A DNA stretch of 64,000 nt from positions 372,001 to 436,000 of the forward strand of contig SWDT01000016.1 in NCBI GenBank assembly GCA_009193035.1, given 5' to 3'. A program made the translations under genes and the position numbers. Positions 45,665 to 58,087 of the stretch are shown one piece after another (position 1 is the stretch's first letter; every line of letters begins with the position of its first letter). The notes under the pieces are model-generated. The model saw only the letters and a program-made list of their open reading frames with translations. It was not told where the DNA came from and ran no database searches. Source of the stretch: Halicephalobus mephisto. Lineage: Eukaryota; Nematoda; Chromadorea; Rhabditida; Panagrolaimidae.

Positions 45665-47563
45665 TTACAGTAAGATCATATTTTGGGTGTCAACGTTGCA
45701 CTTGATGAACATGACGTCATCTTTGATGTACTTTCCGACGACATCTAACTCGCAGAATTTGTGGGCTCCGAAAGAGGAATTACGGTCATTGACGGGTCTA
45801 TCAAAGAAAGCTTTGTTTTCGACGGAGGAATTCGGCTTGACGATGTAGCTGATGTGGTTCCGTTTCGCGAAGTCAGGATTCTGATCCATCAAAGTGAAAG
45901 TCACTTTATGGACGAAAGGCCAAGGAAGCAAGGAATCGAAATCCCCTTTCATGATAGAGATAAAGACAGACATGTATTTTCCTTTGACAGGACCGTCCCC
46001 CAAGAGCGAAATCGACATGACTAGTTTGTAGCCGTACTTTCCTGACATAAAAGGTGGAGAGAAAATGATATTTTTGGTCCCCGATTTGGCTTCATTTTGT
46101 TTTTGCTTAACATTGTCGATTCTCCAGATGAATTGTGCACCGTAGAGCTTCTCGAGGGAGTTGATTTTCGTCGAAAGTAATTCGATGTTTCTCGTTAACT
46201 TTTCTGAATTCAGTTGTACGGTAGACAGTAACGTCTTCAGTTCCAGTACCCCATCACAGAGGAAAGACAGATGCTTGACTGACTGTTCTTTTATGTGCTT
46301 CTGGAGATGCTCTCGTCCTCCGGTGAAGTTACAGCCGAATTCCCCGAAAGGACAGACCGATCCTGCCTTAGGGCATTCTGGGAGATGCTCGTTGATCTCG
46401 CTTCTTGGACGATTCTTGAGTCCACAATTGTTCGGACAATTGATTTTGAAACTAGGACAGACTTTCAAATGGGTCTTCAAGCCCTTTACAGTAATCTCGT
46501 TGTTACAGTGTTCGCAAGAGATCAATTTCTTACTGCATTCGTTGTTGAGATGTTGTTCTTGTTGTTTTTTGGGGAAGACACTGCCACAGCCTCGGGGACA
46601 GATGATGTCGGAATGCTCGCAGTTGAAGGCGTGGGCTTCGAGGGACCGCAGTTCCCCCTTCCAAGTGCACCCGTTGTCGTGGAAGGTACACTGGACACTC
46701 AGTTTTTGAATTCGTCTTTGGGCCTCCTTGTCAAGTTTCAACTGAAAAGGACTTTAGTAATGACCGTAACCACTCAAAAACCATCCATGTTAATCACTGT
46801 CAGTGTAGGATAGTGTCCTTTTAAGAAACTGTCGAATGGAATTACTACTTTTGATAGTGCCCATAATCACTAAATTTAAGTCACTATCCTTCAACAATAG
46901 TACAGTATCTACTTCGACTGATTTTCTTCTTATCTTAGACACGTCAAAATTCTCTGATTCGTATTTAAGTAAACCGAGATAGTGACTGGAACATTTTCAT
47001 AATGCTCAACTTTAGTCACTATCCTGTTCTTATTTCTTCCATGAAAACTTGGATAGTGTCTAAAACTGAAGATCAGTCTATACAGACATTATCCAAAGTT
47101 ATTTTTTATTAAATTGAGTAATTTTAGAGAGTGACTGACGAGATCAGGAATCACATGAGATGGACACTATCCAATTCGGTTATCAAAAAATTAATGAAGA
47201 CAATATTGGATAGTGACTGAACTTTATCAAAAATTGCTCTCTCCAGACACTATCCAAAATCGAACCAACCTTTCCATGGTCAATTTGAGCTCCACACTCA
47301 GGACAAACCTTCAGTCCTGAGACACAATTCTCGCAGATTCTGTGTCCACATTCTTGAATCCTCTGTGGGAGTCTGAGGACTTGATTACATCGATGACATT
47401 GGAGATCTTCCGGTAGAGCGTCCAAAAACACAATTTCAATCTCCTTCTCACGATTCGAGATTTCCTCACTCTTCCTGGATCCTCCAAAGTCAACCACCGA
47501 TTTCCCATTCCGATCAGAATTATCTAGCTTAATTGGATTTTGTTTAAGAACAGAAACCGCCAT
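45665..47563 (-). CDS. TRAF-family protein (RING, TRAF zinc fingers, coiled coil, MATH domain)
   Basis: Two exons on the minus strand (47563-47270, 46741-45665) encode 456 residues. The first exon ends just after a RING finger (about 56-90: CHRCNQVL, CGHRICENC, CPEC). The second begins with TRAF-type zinc fingers (about 110-245; CTFHDNGC, CPRGCG, CEHCNNEI, CPNNCG, CPFGEFGCNF). A coiled coil (LLSTVQLNSEKLTRNIELLS) and a C-terminal MATH/TRAF-C domain (about 305-450; FIWRIDNVKQKQ, SPPFMSGKYGYKLVMSISL, FFDRPVNDRNSSFG) follow. This is the full TRAF4/6-like architecture: an E3 ligase adaptor trimerised by its coiled coil. It may be the trf-1 orthologue. The 528-bp intron carries the GGATAGTG array. 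The met-1 gene ends 206 bp upstream on the same strand. Confidence 0.9.
46800..47260. repeat. Alternating forward/reverse copies of GGATAGTGWCT in the TRAF intron
   Basis: Within the 528-bp intron (46742-47269) I count about eleven copies of an 11-bp motif. Forward copies (GATAGTG) lie at 46808, 46853, 46978, 47051 and 47208, with a weaker one near 47129. Reverse copies (CACTATCC or CATTATCC) lie at 46882, 47017, 47086, 47165 and 47248. From 46853 on, forward and reverse copies alternate, so neighbours could pair in the pre-mRNA or form an array of two-sided protein sites. Spacing is about 30-95 bp. Confidence 0.85.
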
Positions 47564-47769
47564 TCAGAATTAAAAACGAAATAAAAAATAAAAAGTCCCA
47601 TCTCTATGGATTCCCGTAGGCGCTTCCATGGATATTCTCGTTGCTTAGTGTAACTCAAACAATTCATTGACGTTAATCGTCAGAACAACATCAATTCAAA
47701 GAAGAAACCTAATCAGTCAAAAAACAACAACCCGTAATGGTAAACTCGATATTAGAGATCAATCAACGA

Positions 47770-50700
47770 TTATTGTACACCTTGAGTCGACTTTCTGCGA
47801 TTATCGATGGGTAACGGTCTGAGGGGTCGAGTATGCCGCACAAATTCCCCGAGGTTATCTTCAGTAATCTTCCTCGCTCGAGCGAACACCGCTTCTGTGG
47901 TTTCTAGACGGACATTGCCAGATTTAATTTCACTATTCAGAGTCAAATGAGTCATCTAAAAATTCCACCGATCACCAACTTTCAAAACTAAAAAAACAAA
48001 CCTTTCTGGCGAACTGTGTCAAATCCTGTTCTCGGAAGTAAGAGAACTTTGACCAATTTTTGAGGAACTTGTTAAAAAGACAATGCCAAACCTTCTCCTT
48101 AAATTCCTTCTTTTGCCGCATTTCCTCTGTAAGAACTTCAGGTTTTGAGGACTTCTGATGCCTGTGAGTAACTTCAGAAGCATGTTGAGCTTCAGGAACT
48201 TGATCACTATCGTTGTTCTGTTGTTGTTTAATGACCGCAGACTCAGCAAACTCTTGTCCAGTTGACATTTCATCCTGAGTTGTTTCAGCTTCCTTCTGAT
48301 TCGCAAGTTCGGTTTCCAAATCAGGAGGCTCGTCCCACGTTGATTCCAAAGTATGCTTGTTATAATAGTAGCAATAACCATCATCTGTCGGAACAATCAA
48401 CCAGTTAGGATTTTTCTCATAAGGTTGATATTCCGAACCCGCATCAGTTGCTTTCTCTTGAGATCCTGGTCTTGATTGAATCGGATCAGAGACAACAGAT
48501 GTAGGTGACGGTCCTTCTTCAGCAGCTCCAGTAGCCACAGTAACAGCAGAAACATCATTAGCAGCAGTATCATCAGGTGGAGGAGGGACTGGTGGCGGTG
48601 GATAGTACATCGTTTGCTGAGGATAGTAATAATAACCCGCTTGATATTCAGGAGGAAGACAGGACATAGCATACTCAGGAGGATAAGGATAACCCAACGG
48701 GACATTATTTTGAGGTAACTGACGGCCAGTTTTGATACCGATTCGAGGTTTGACTACTGGTTGGAATTCAGGGAAAGCAGCAGCAATCTCACTAGATCCC
48801 GGTGGTTTAACAGGTTCTGGTTTTGGGATCCTCGTCAGTAACTGCGGCGGTGCAACAGGAGCATAATTCCTCAGTTGCAACTCAGGAGCAGGAGTGGGGG
48901 TCGGTTCTTCCGGAGGAGGCACTGGTTTGTGTTCCTCATCTGCAACCTCTCTCTTGATCTCCTTCGCGAGTGGACTCCTCCGTCTGAATTCAGAACGGAA
49001 ATCCAGAGGTTTCCTAATAGGAGATATGCTCCTCAAGCCATGATAACCACCAGAGTACCGGTTATATCTATCTCTTTTCCAATCGGAACGATAATCATCA
49101 TAATATCGCCTTCTGTATCCACCTCTCTCTCTATCACGGTAATCATCCCTTCTATAGAACCTATCTCTTCTTCTGTAGTACGGAGATGGAGACCGACGAC
49201 GACGATCATAATGATAGTCACGGTCGCGAGAAGGAGATCTTCTACGATGTCTGTCCCAGCTTGGGCTTCTTCTTTCGTAATCCGACCGGGAGTTACTTCT
49301 AGAATCATCACTTCTTGATTGTGATCTAGAACCATACCGAGAATCCACTCTAGAATTAGATCTGCAAGAATCACTGCGCGAATCCGACCTCGAATAAGGA
49401 GAAGGAGGAGTATGTCTAAAAAACAACCGTAAAAACACCGAAAAATAAACACATACCCTCTGAAAGAAACATCGTCATTGTCAGACACCAGTTCCATCTT
49501 CGTCCCATTGTCGGCTTCCTGTGCACGTCTTTCCGCTGCGGCCAACTCCTCAACTTGAGCTCTCTCTTCCGCTTCTTTCACAACTTCAGGTTTAGGACCG
49601 AGCAGAGACCATTTCTCATGTAATAAAGTTGCTTTTTTGACTAGTTCATCTAGAATATCTAAAGTACTTATTTCATCTCTTTCGAGAACCCGTAAAAGAT
49701 CTTTGTCATTCAACGCATCGTCAGAAACCTTGTTCATCATATCCTTCATCATTTCAGCGATAATTTTTTCCTCAGGCAATTGAAATTCCATCCGATGTTT
49801 TATCAATGTCAACAATTTTCCTTCCACGATTTCATCATTGTATTGAATCGGTAAAGTAAGGAGGAAATTTATCAATTGCAACTGCAAACGCATTGTATTT
49901 TTCACCGATCCTCCACATGAGAAATCCAAAAGCCAATTAGAAATGGCCAAGACTCCATTCTGGTCCACAAACCATTGTTTAACTTGCTCATTCGTCATCG
50001 TTAAGAAAATATCAGAAATAAAAAGTCTTTCTTCGTAAGAATTAACCAAAACACTATGTCGAATGATAGCAAGGATATCTTCTTTCGTAAAGTGTTTCTT
50101 CTTTTTGATAACTTTTCTCACTTCCCTCCTCGCTCTCACGACTCTCTTCCGAGTATATGCAATTTCTTTCAGAAGAACACGTTCAGCTTCGGTCCTCTTT
50201 CTTCGCGGCGGTCTAGGAACTGACTTCTTCTCTTCAGAAGGAACATCTTCCTCCTCCTCTGATGCCTCACTATTCTCGACGGACGAATCTTCCTCTTCAT
50301 CGTCTGGTTTTCCTCCAATAAACCCAGTACACTTCTCCGAGCCACAGTAGCATTCCTGGGCTTTTTTACCGAATCTTTCGAAAGCATAATCGAAAACTAT
50401 TTCCTCTCCTTGGGCGATATTCTTGACAGCGAAAAATCCAATTCTCAATTGCTTATCCACAATCCACTTCTGAGTTTCGGCATTTGGAGAACACGAATGA
50501 TTTACAAAACGTGAATAATTACCGTATGTCGTGGCATCAATAACAGCTCCATTTCGAAGACCCATCATGTAATGATGACGATGGTTGTTTTTCGCGTATC
50601 TTTTCAATCTTCTCGCTGTTTCATTGGCATCAATAATTTCTCCAACGTATTCCATGATAAACTGTCCTGCTTTAATTGGAGCTTCTGCTCGAATTCCCCA

Positions 50701-52409
50701 TCCTTTAGCACCGGTGAAAAACGGTTGGATAGGAGCATACTCATGCTACAAAAAGCAACTCATAAAGATATAAATTGTCCCAACTTACATTTTGGAATCT
50801 CTTATTTTGACATTTGTCCTTCAAGACGCATCTCGATCCACATTCCATACGAAGATGAACATTGAGACAGTTGAACGAACAACCGTATCCATCTTTGTTC
50901 GGCTTGCAAGTGCACATGAGAACCATGGAATCTTTGACAGCCTGCATTGCACTCTTGTGAACGATGCATTCATCCACGATTTCAAACTTGGGCATTGGAG
51001 TTTTCGGGACATCAGGAACCTTAATCTTCGGTCGAACTTGTTGAGGAGGTGCTGGGGGTTCTTCTTTCTTACTTGATTTCTTCGCTGGAGGAGGACTGGG
51101 TTCATGTTTCGTCTTCTTTGCACTCGGAGGAGGATCTGGCGCTGGTCTCTTTTTCACTTTCTTCGATTGTTTCGTAGTCTGGTCCGACGCCGAACCTGTT
51201 GCTGGAGGATCTGGTTTGACACTCGGGGAACTGGGCACTAATTTTTTAGTTTGAGATCTCGTAATCGCCATGTCATCATCACAATACAAATCTTCCCAAT
51301 CAAACTCTTCCGTCCGATCTGAAGAAAACTATTAATAGGGATATATGCAAATTTCCAGGGAAGGAAGTTAATCCTGTTAATTCGTGCAAAGACCATGGTT
51401 TGCTTTAAGCAAGTGGAGGAAAACTAACCTTTTTCTTTTTCTTTATCATTATCCTTTTTCACGGTTGGTTCCTTCTTCCTCTCAGACTTTCGCTCATCGT
51501 AGGCTTGTATGTAATTAGTACTAAAAACGAATTATTTCCGAAAGTTCGGGAAACAATATACGAGTCAACTCACCACATGAGATCTTCGATTATGGGTTCC
51601 AGAATCTTGTGAATCCCGGTCTGAGTATCGTAGATAGCAATGCTGTTAGCCCCCCATACTTCCGAAGCCAACTTTCTCTCCGTCAAAATTGTAGTCCTTA
51701 TAGTTCTGCAGGCAGCTTCATAAGCAGCGATGGCTTTCTTGTAGTGTTCGAAAGCTTGGGGCACAACGTCCATGTTCCCGTCCATTATCTGCTCCACTAA
51801 ATCCATCATTTTGCCCGCATGCTTCTCCATAGTGTAGAGTTCAATCTTAGACTGCTTGTGCTTGACCTTGAAGTACTTTAATCTACCAAGGTATTTGGAA
51901 GAGAAAGTTTGTTTCATAACAGGATCTGTCGGTGGCTTCGGTTTCTTGAACACGGGTTTTTTCTTTGGTTCTGGTGGAGGAGGCTTCTGAATCTTTGGCT
52001 GAGTTGAAAGCCGGAAATCGACATCTGTAGAACTCGTGAATTTCGCAGTAGCGGACATGGCGGCTTTCCTGACGGGTGGGGCGAGGATGAAAGGATTGAA
52101 TTCCAAGGAATCCTCCATGCCTTCTGCTTGCGATTCCCTCTCCGGGGACAATCCCACTACGTCAATCTATGAATAATCCCAAAATCAATAAATTAAACAA
52201 GGCAAACAACCCACCTCTTCATTTGCCGTTTCTTCTGGATCGATGACAAAAACGATTTCGTTCATCTCCAAAGGACGAGGGGGTTCTTTCGAGTTCGGGG
52301 ATGTTTCTTTCTAAAAATTACCCTTGTCATTTAGTAAATAACCTAAACGAACATTTTCATTTCCTGGAGACTCTTCCATTTCTACATCGATAGAAATTGG
52401 TTCAGACAT
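47770..52409 (-). CDS. met-1: SETD2-type histone H3 lysine-36 methyltransferase
   Basis: Eight predicted minus-strand exons (52409-52353, 52310-52215, 52166-51574, 51520-51429, 51318-50789, 50745-49457, 49415-48002, 47955-47770) encode 1418 residues. An AWS zinc cluster (about 405-450; GCSFNCLNVHLRMECGSRC) precedes the SET domain (about 460-580; MEYVGEII, YMMGLRNGAVIDATTYGNYS, NHSCSPNAETQKW, FDYAFERFGKKAQ) and post-SET CYCGSEKCTG. A charged helical region follows, then a long RS/RD-rich stretch, a WW domain (about 1216-1250; WLIVPTDDGYCYYYN, TWDEPP) and a C-terminal SRI domain (about 1310-1400) that in SETD2 binds the phosphorylated Pol II tail. This order is diagnostic of SETD2/MET-1, which deposits H3K36me3 during transcription. 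The N-terminal exons before 51318 have only length and phase support. Confidence 0.92.
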
Positions 52410-52942
52410 TATTTACCAGCTCAAGAATCATCACAAACTCCAATCCCTGCAATGTTTTCAACGTTGAGGTGAAATCTAAATTTTTCCAACGTAACACAGG
52501 CCGTAAAATTCAGAATTGATATAAAATCTATTGCCAGAGCAAGGAAAGGGAAGGGGACTAAGCGGGAAGTCAATGCGGTGTGTTCCCTAGAAGCGGACGC
52601 ACAAAAGCATCAGGTCTGGCCAGAACTGCTGCTCTTTTGCGCGGGAAGAACGTTTCACTCGTCTTCTGTTCCGTGCCATGCTCGGCGGGTCCTTTTATCG
52701 CTAATAGACTTGGGGGTTAACGGACAATAATCTGTCAATACTGGTCACTTCCGCAGGGGACTTGCTGACTGGACTGATTTCGGAAGTCAGTTTCCCCAAC
52801 GCTTTCATATATCGACTTTCTTGCTCACATGTCCCGAAATATAGTAAATGAAAAGTAATTTTCTGGTAAATAGCCATTGCAACAACAGTTAGAAATCAGA
52901 TAATATTACAAGAGCTAGATGAAGGGTATTCATCCTTCGAAA
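52410..52942. promoter_or_regulatory. met-1 upstream region with an E2F-like site
   Basis: 533 bp between the met-1 start and the end of the V-ATPase G gene. TTTTGCGCGGGAA at 52635-52647 is close to the E2F/DP consensus TTTSSCGC. Further CG-rich steps surround it. The site lies about 230 bp upstream of the met-1 start codon. Confidence 0.45.
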
Positions 52943-53460
52943 TTAATGGTTATTTGAGGTTTTGTCGTTAGTGCGGTATTCGTCCAGGGGATGCAGTTTC
53001 GTGAAACTTCCTGAGGCAGCAATTTCCTTCTGAATCATGAAGTTGTGATGGATGACGGGCTGAATGTTGCAGACCTCCTCCAGGAGCTTCTCGACAACCG
53101 CATCACGGTGCTTTCTGACGGCTTCTTCGTACTGATTCAGAATCTCCTGGACGCTTTCTTCGTAGTCTTGGGCTTCTGACTGGACTTCCTCCTTTATCTG
53201 CTGGAGTTTCTCCTGGATATGAGCTTCCTTTTTCTGGAAAATATAAACATGTAAAAATAAAAGACCTTCATATATGAAAAACTTACATCTCGGATTTCCT
53301 GGATTTCAGCTTCAGCTTCGATTCTCGCTTGCTTGATCTTCGAGGTCCGAAAAGCCTGGGCTTTTTTGACTCTGGCTGCTCCTCGTTTCTCGGCATTGAT
53401 GAGTAGCCGGATGCAACGATCACCAGTAGGGGCATGGGTTCTCACTTGAGTTTTTATCAT
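52943..53460 (-). CDS. V-type H+-ATPase subunit G
   Basis: Two exons on the minus strand (53460-53287, 53233-52943) encode 154 residues, longer than the ~120-residue norm because of extra ends. The body is one charged helix: LLINAEKRGAARVKKAQAFR, KIKQARIEAEAEIQEI, and a C-terminal VVEKLLEEVCNIQPVIHHNF matching the conserved G-subunit end. The usual N-terminal Gln-Gln-Leu-Leu is replaced by RCIRLLINAEKR, and a ~25-residue tail (FTKLHPLDEYRTNDK) is added, so this may be a diverged paralogue rather than the main G subunit. Subunit G forms the peripheral stalk with subunit E. It is divergent from the trimethylguanosine synthase gene (473 bp between starts). Confidence 0.85.
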
Positions 53461-53933
53461 CTCTGTGTTCTTTCCTGAATCAGAATCGGTGCTTAAGAGA
53501 AGTCAGAAGTCCACGATTTGTGGGAATATTGAGTCGCACAGTTTGGCACGGAAATCACAGCGAGTAGACAGTGACTGCCACTCGCTCTCCACATGCAAGA
53601 GGAAAATCGGTTCTCAAAGTGGACTTTTAGGATTCCCACAGAATGTTTGCATTTTCCTCGTTTTTAGAAGCCATTGTTACACTTATTACTGTATCGACAA
53701 AGTGCCTAGACAGTAATCGATGAAATAAAAAGAGAATTAGTAGAGAAACTATAGTACAGAGAAGGAAATTAAGAGATTAGCCTAAATTCGTTCAAACACC
53801 GAACTCTGTTTCGCTTGGCGAAGTGCGTCAGATTGACAGCGAACTGAATGGTAATTGTGACTTACGAAATCATTGGGCTTGTTGCCGTGTCTTTCCTTTT
53901 CTGGATCTCTGGTTCTCAGGCTGTCATATTCAC
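53461..53933. promoter_or_regulatory. Divergent promoter region, V-ATPase G / TGS1
   Basis: 473 bp with no independent gene. TTCTCAG ending near 53919 is the likely trans-splice acceptor for TGS1. An in-frame ATG at 53823 upstream would be removed by that splice. Confidence 0.5.
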
Positions 53934-55831
53934 ATGACGGATTCAAATCCTCAAGAGCGAGAATACTTATTTAACTGGGACTTACTTCTAGAAGCTAAGC
54001 TAACACATTCAGAATCCGAATCTCCAGTTTTTGCTTTGTTTTCGAAAGTATACATTGAGTTTGTAGTTTGTGATAATCGTATATCAATAATCAATGTGTT
54101 TCAGTGACACGTCACTTTGGATATATCCGTACTTGAAGGAGTTATCAACGGAAATCTCAGACATGTCGATACAAGGGGAAGAGAAGAAACCGGTGTTAAA
54201 TTTCCGAAGATCTGCAAACTACCAACAGCTTCAGGAGAACTCCAGTAGCGATTCCGACGGTTAGTGATAGTTTTATCTTCTTCCGAACCTTTTTCATATA
54301 TGGATGTGATTTAGCTGATCAGGAGTCCACCGATCCGGATCTCCAGATGAAGTTGGCCATGGGTTTGCCTGTTTCTTTCGGAGCTCATCTACCCAATAAC
54401 CGGAAAAGAAAGAAAACATCTAAGCCAGTTGAGAAAGAGGCGTACTGGCAGAAGTTCCAAACGATGTTCGTTCGAGGAATTGAGGAACTTTCAACTTTGG
54501 GTGAAGATGGAAATCCAGAAACCACAACTTTCGCCAGTGCTTTGAAGGCTGCCAGTGGGTCCAAGTTGTTACCAGATCATTCTAAGCTTAATTATTTTAT
54601 TTCTCTACTGGAAACTCGGAAAACTGCCAGACTTGAAGAAAAAGAATTAAAAAATATTATTTTCCATGATGTAGCCAAATTCAACGGAATCCTTGCCAGA
54701 AATGAAGCAGAAAACTTTGTAAAAAAGGTGAGAAATTTACTTTTTTAAAATCAAAAAATAGTTTTAGCTTCAAAAATTGCACTATGTCCCTGGTTTTTCC
54801 ATAAGTAAAAACACCAACGGGAAATCCATCCGAATGGCGTCTTCGACCGATATTTTGAAATCTTTCGACAGTGTCAAATTCAAACAGCATCCTGCAGTTT
54901 ACGAAGACCACAAGAAAATCGATTACAAACTTGGACAGCAATTGGATTTGGATGCTCCAGAAGAAGACGAAATCGTCATCAAAAAGGACCCAAATGAGGA
55001 CAGTGATCCATTTAATTTCGATTTTTCTTTTGACCCTGTTAGAGATGCTCATCTAGTCGCCAAAGACGCGTTAAAGTACTTTGGGAAAAATTCTGTAAGT
55101 TGAAATTAATTTGCAATTGTGGATTTCACTTTCCAGAGTCTTAAAAAGTACTGGCACCAACGTGAACGTTTGTTTTCGAAACTTAACTATGGTATCCTCA
55201 TGGACGAGGAGAGCTGGTTCTCTGTGACTCCAGAACAAATCGCAAGACACTTGGCCGATCGTTTGGTCACGAAGAATTGCGTCATTCTCGATTGTTTCAC
55301 TGGCGCCGGAGGTAATGCCATTCAATTTGCTCTAAGAGGAGCTTTGGTCTACGCGATTGACCTTGATCCTGTCAAAATCCGAATAGCTCGTCAAAATGCC
55401 AAAGTTTACGGAGTTGAAGACAGAATTACCTTCTTCTGTGGCAATGCATTTCACATAATGGATTCTTTTATTAATTCAAGGAAGGACGATGCTTCCAAGC
55501 TGCCTTTCGATGTAGTGTTCTTAAGTCCTCCGTGGGGTGGCCCAGAATACTTGAATGCCAGTGAATTCACCCTCGACATGTGCACTCCTAATGGGTTTGA
55601 GATATTCCAACGAGTCTCCAAGATAACTGAGAACATAGTTTACTTTTTGCCGAGAAATACAAGAGTTTCAGATGTGAGGTTTTTGAGTTTTTAATGACTT
55701 TTTGATTGGAGTATGTTTAGCTTTTACTTCTTGCAAAAGAAACGAAATCTGGAAAAGTGGAAATCGAAAACGTCCAACTCAATGGGAAAATCAAGATGCT
55801 CAATGCTTATTACGGCGACCTCATCAATTAG
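53934..55831 (+). CDS. Trimethylguanosine synthase (TGS1)
   Basis: Exons 53934-54058, 54105-54259, 54315-54727, 54768-55094, 55137-55673 and 55721-55831 encode 555 residues. The N-terminal part aligns with animal TGS1 in pattern (FALFSKVYIED, then KLAMGLPVSFG). The C-terminal 180 residues are the methyltransferase: KKYWHQRERLFSKLNYGI, SVTPEQIA, motif I LDCFTGAGGNAIQFA (about 391), AIDLDPVKI and the catalytic motif LSPPWGGPEY (about 471) whose Trp stacks on m7G. The end LNAYYGDLIN matches the family. TGS1 converts m7G caps of snRNAs, and in nematodes SL RNAs, to m2,2,7G. That makes it relevant to trans-splicing seen at many genes here. The first junction (54058/54105) was chosen because only that phase avoids stops. 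Confidence 0.9.
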
Positions 55832-57109
55832 TCCTTCCAATTTACCACATTGTGCTTGAACTACGCGGTTCCTTGTTAGTACTTTAATTTTAGAATGTTT
55901 TCAGTGTTGATTTGCCTGCTTGCAATAATTGTCGATTAAGAATTACGGAATATAAATTTGTCTTAAAAATTGGATTATTTTATTTTTCTTTCCATATCTT
56001 GACAGATAGCTTTTTGAAATGATGGATATTGGTTGTGATTTTTGAGTATCTGGTCAGGAGGATGAGGTAGTAATTATTGTGTAGGTATGGTACGAAATGA
56101 AATTATTCGACCTAGAAGTTGGGACCTTCAGAAATTATTAATTTTCTGAAAATCAATTACATAACTTTTGGAAAACAGAAGTATAGTAATAATTTTTACT
56201 CGAACAATGAGACATACAATTTATGCACTTTTGACAAAAGACGACCGAGAGTCATTCGTGCTTTACAGTATTCCACGGTTCCTGAAATTCAGGATATCAC
56301 CTCTGGTCCTGTCTAGTCTGGTTTTCTATTCCAACAATAACTAAGTAGCTACGAAATGACGTCAACTGCCCTTCTGATCTTTAAAATTCTAACAATCTGC
56401 CATAGGTACTTGATTTTTACAGAAAATCAGCTATAATTATTTAGCTTTAAGAAGGTTTTTGAACCCAATGAAATTTCTGAAATCGTAGAAAATTCTTTAA
56501 GGAATTAGAGGATAACACAAAATCAACATCACTAAAACCGTTGAATTCGAACTAATTTTAGAATAATTCAAATCCAAAACTCGGAGAATCAAATTCAAAT
56601 TGCTCAATTCCAAAACCGACAGTTTTGTGGAAAACTAATAACATGTTTAATCTATCGCAAAGCCCACACCAAATTAGAACGCAAAAATAACAACTTTGGC
56701 GAGAAATCCTAAAACGATTGAATTTTGGAATTCAATGAAGAATCAGAATCCAACATTAATTTTCATCAAATCACTAAAGTGAAGTGGAGAAAATTTTCAA
56801 AAACCGCACCTTAAATAATTTTCCCAATCATAATTTTAAATTTCTGTTAGCAGGCCTAAAATCACCAACCGGTAAAAATCCGCTGTATGAATTATTCACT
56901 CTAATTTCCAGATAGAATCCCATCACTTTAAAAAACAAAAATAATCACAAAATCCGCAGAAAGACAATTTTTTTCAAAATCACTGCAATTCAAAAATATT
57001 TACAAAACGCAATTTAACCAAAGTTGACTCTCACAACGAAAGACTGCGTTGGTTGAAGACCTGCAACCTTTGAAAATCGCATTGTTCTCGGTGTTCCTCT
57101 TTATTTCTG
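55832..57109. other. Convergent intergenic region, 1.3 kb, no gene seen
   Basis: AT-rich sequence between TGS1 and the SLX1-like gene. A short open frame at 56119-56316 has no recognisable domain. I see no tRNA, no array and no convincing mobile-element end. Confidence 0.55.
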
Positions 57110-58058
57110 TTATTTCCCACTGTTTCCTAGTTTCCATTTTGGCACCAGATTCATTGCATTAGTTATCTTGTATTTTTCAACAGCCACTTGAGAAATCTGC
57201 AGCAAAGCCCTCTGATCTCTGATCAGGTCACCCCATCTCGAGGTCGTGAAACAACTCGTACATGATACTTCTACAGGCAGCAGAGCCGATTCTCCTTCAT
57301 CTGACTTATTTAAAGCTTCTTGTGCTAGGCACCGTGCGTGAAAATGAGATTCACAGTTTTTCATCGGACAGCGCACTAACTCAGTTACCTAAAATTTGAT
57401 TTACCTTTAATTTTCATATATGAAATCTTACTGTTGTTATCGATTTTCTACATATTTGACAAGACTTGATAGTTTCATAATCACTTAGTTCGTAAGATAC
57501 TGTTTCTGTTTCTTTTTCAACCTGTCCGTACTTCCTTTGAACGTGGTTCGGGGGAGCCAGGCCTTCTGGGAAAGGAATCTCGAATTGTGCGCTTAGCCAT
57601 CGGAAATACAGCGAGAAACGTTTCCAAGGATCTGAATTCAGCATATGGCACACAATCCTCAGTCTAAATTGAAAATGCGATTCTTTTCTGTCTTTCTTGA
57701 GATCCAAGTCCTTCAGTCTTCTCGACTTGGACGGATTTTGCCAAGCCCATTCGAAACGTAACGCTGTAATAGAGTTCGGAAATCCATGAACAATGCAAAC
57801 CATATCCCATGGCCCTCGACTGTCTGTTTTCTTGGCACCTCCGTGATCCTTGCCAGAATTGTGCTGTACTATCCTTCTGTTCGGGTTTACCGTGTATCCA
57901 ATGTAACATTTATTCTGCAATTGCGTAGTTACCTAGAGCTTCTAGTCGTTTCTTACCTTGTAATGCCTCAATTCACTTCTACTAATCAAGCAATATACTC
58001 CGTAAAACTCGCGTTCAACCGTTGTTGTCGTTTGTTTCTTCGGTGAAGTTCCAAAAAC
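57110..58058 (-). CDS. slx-1: SLX1-like structure-specific endonuclease (GIY-YIG plus RING-like zinc finger), 5' end uncertain
   Basis: Minus-strand exons 58058-57957, 57914-57432 and 57388-57110 form one open frame. The GIY-YIG domain begins FYGVYCL and continues after the first intron with NKCYIGYTVNPNRRIVQHN, GPWDMVCIVHGFP and RFEWAWQNPSKSRR, carrying the catalytic Arg and Glu of SLX1. The C-terminal zinc finger is CQICRKS, then after intron 2 CPMKNCESHFHARCL and CTSCF. SLX1 acts with an SLX4 scaffold to resolve Holliday junctions and flaps. No ATG occurs in frame before the GIY-YIG core: the first exon opens after a TTTTAG at 58059-58062 and reads about 16 residues without Met. The start is therefore missing, in a further upstream exon, or non-AUG. 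The divergent gene starts only 29 bp beyond. Confidence 0.85.
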
Positions 58059-58087
58059 CTAAAATAATCCAATTACTTTTCAGAATC

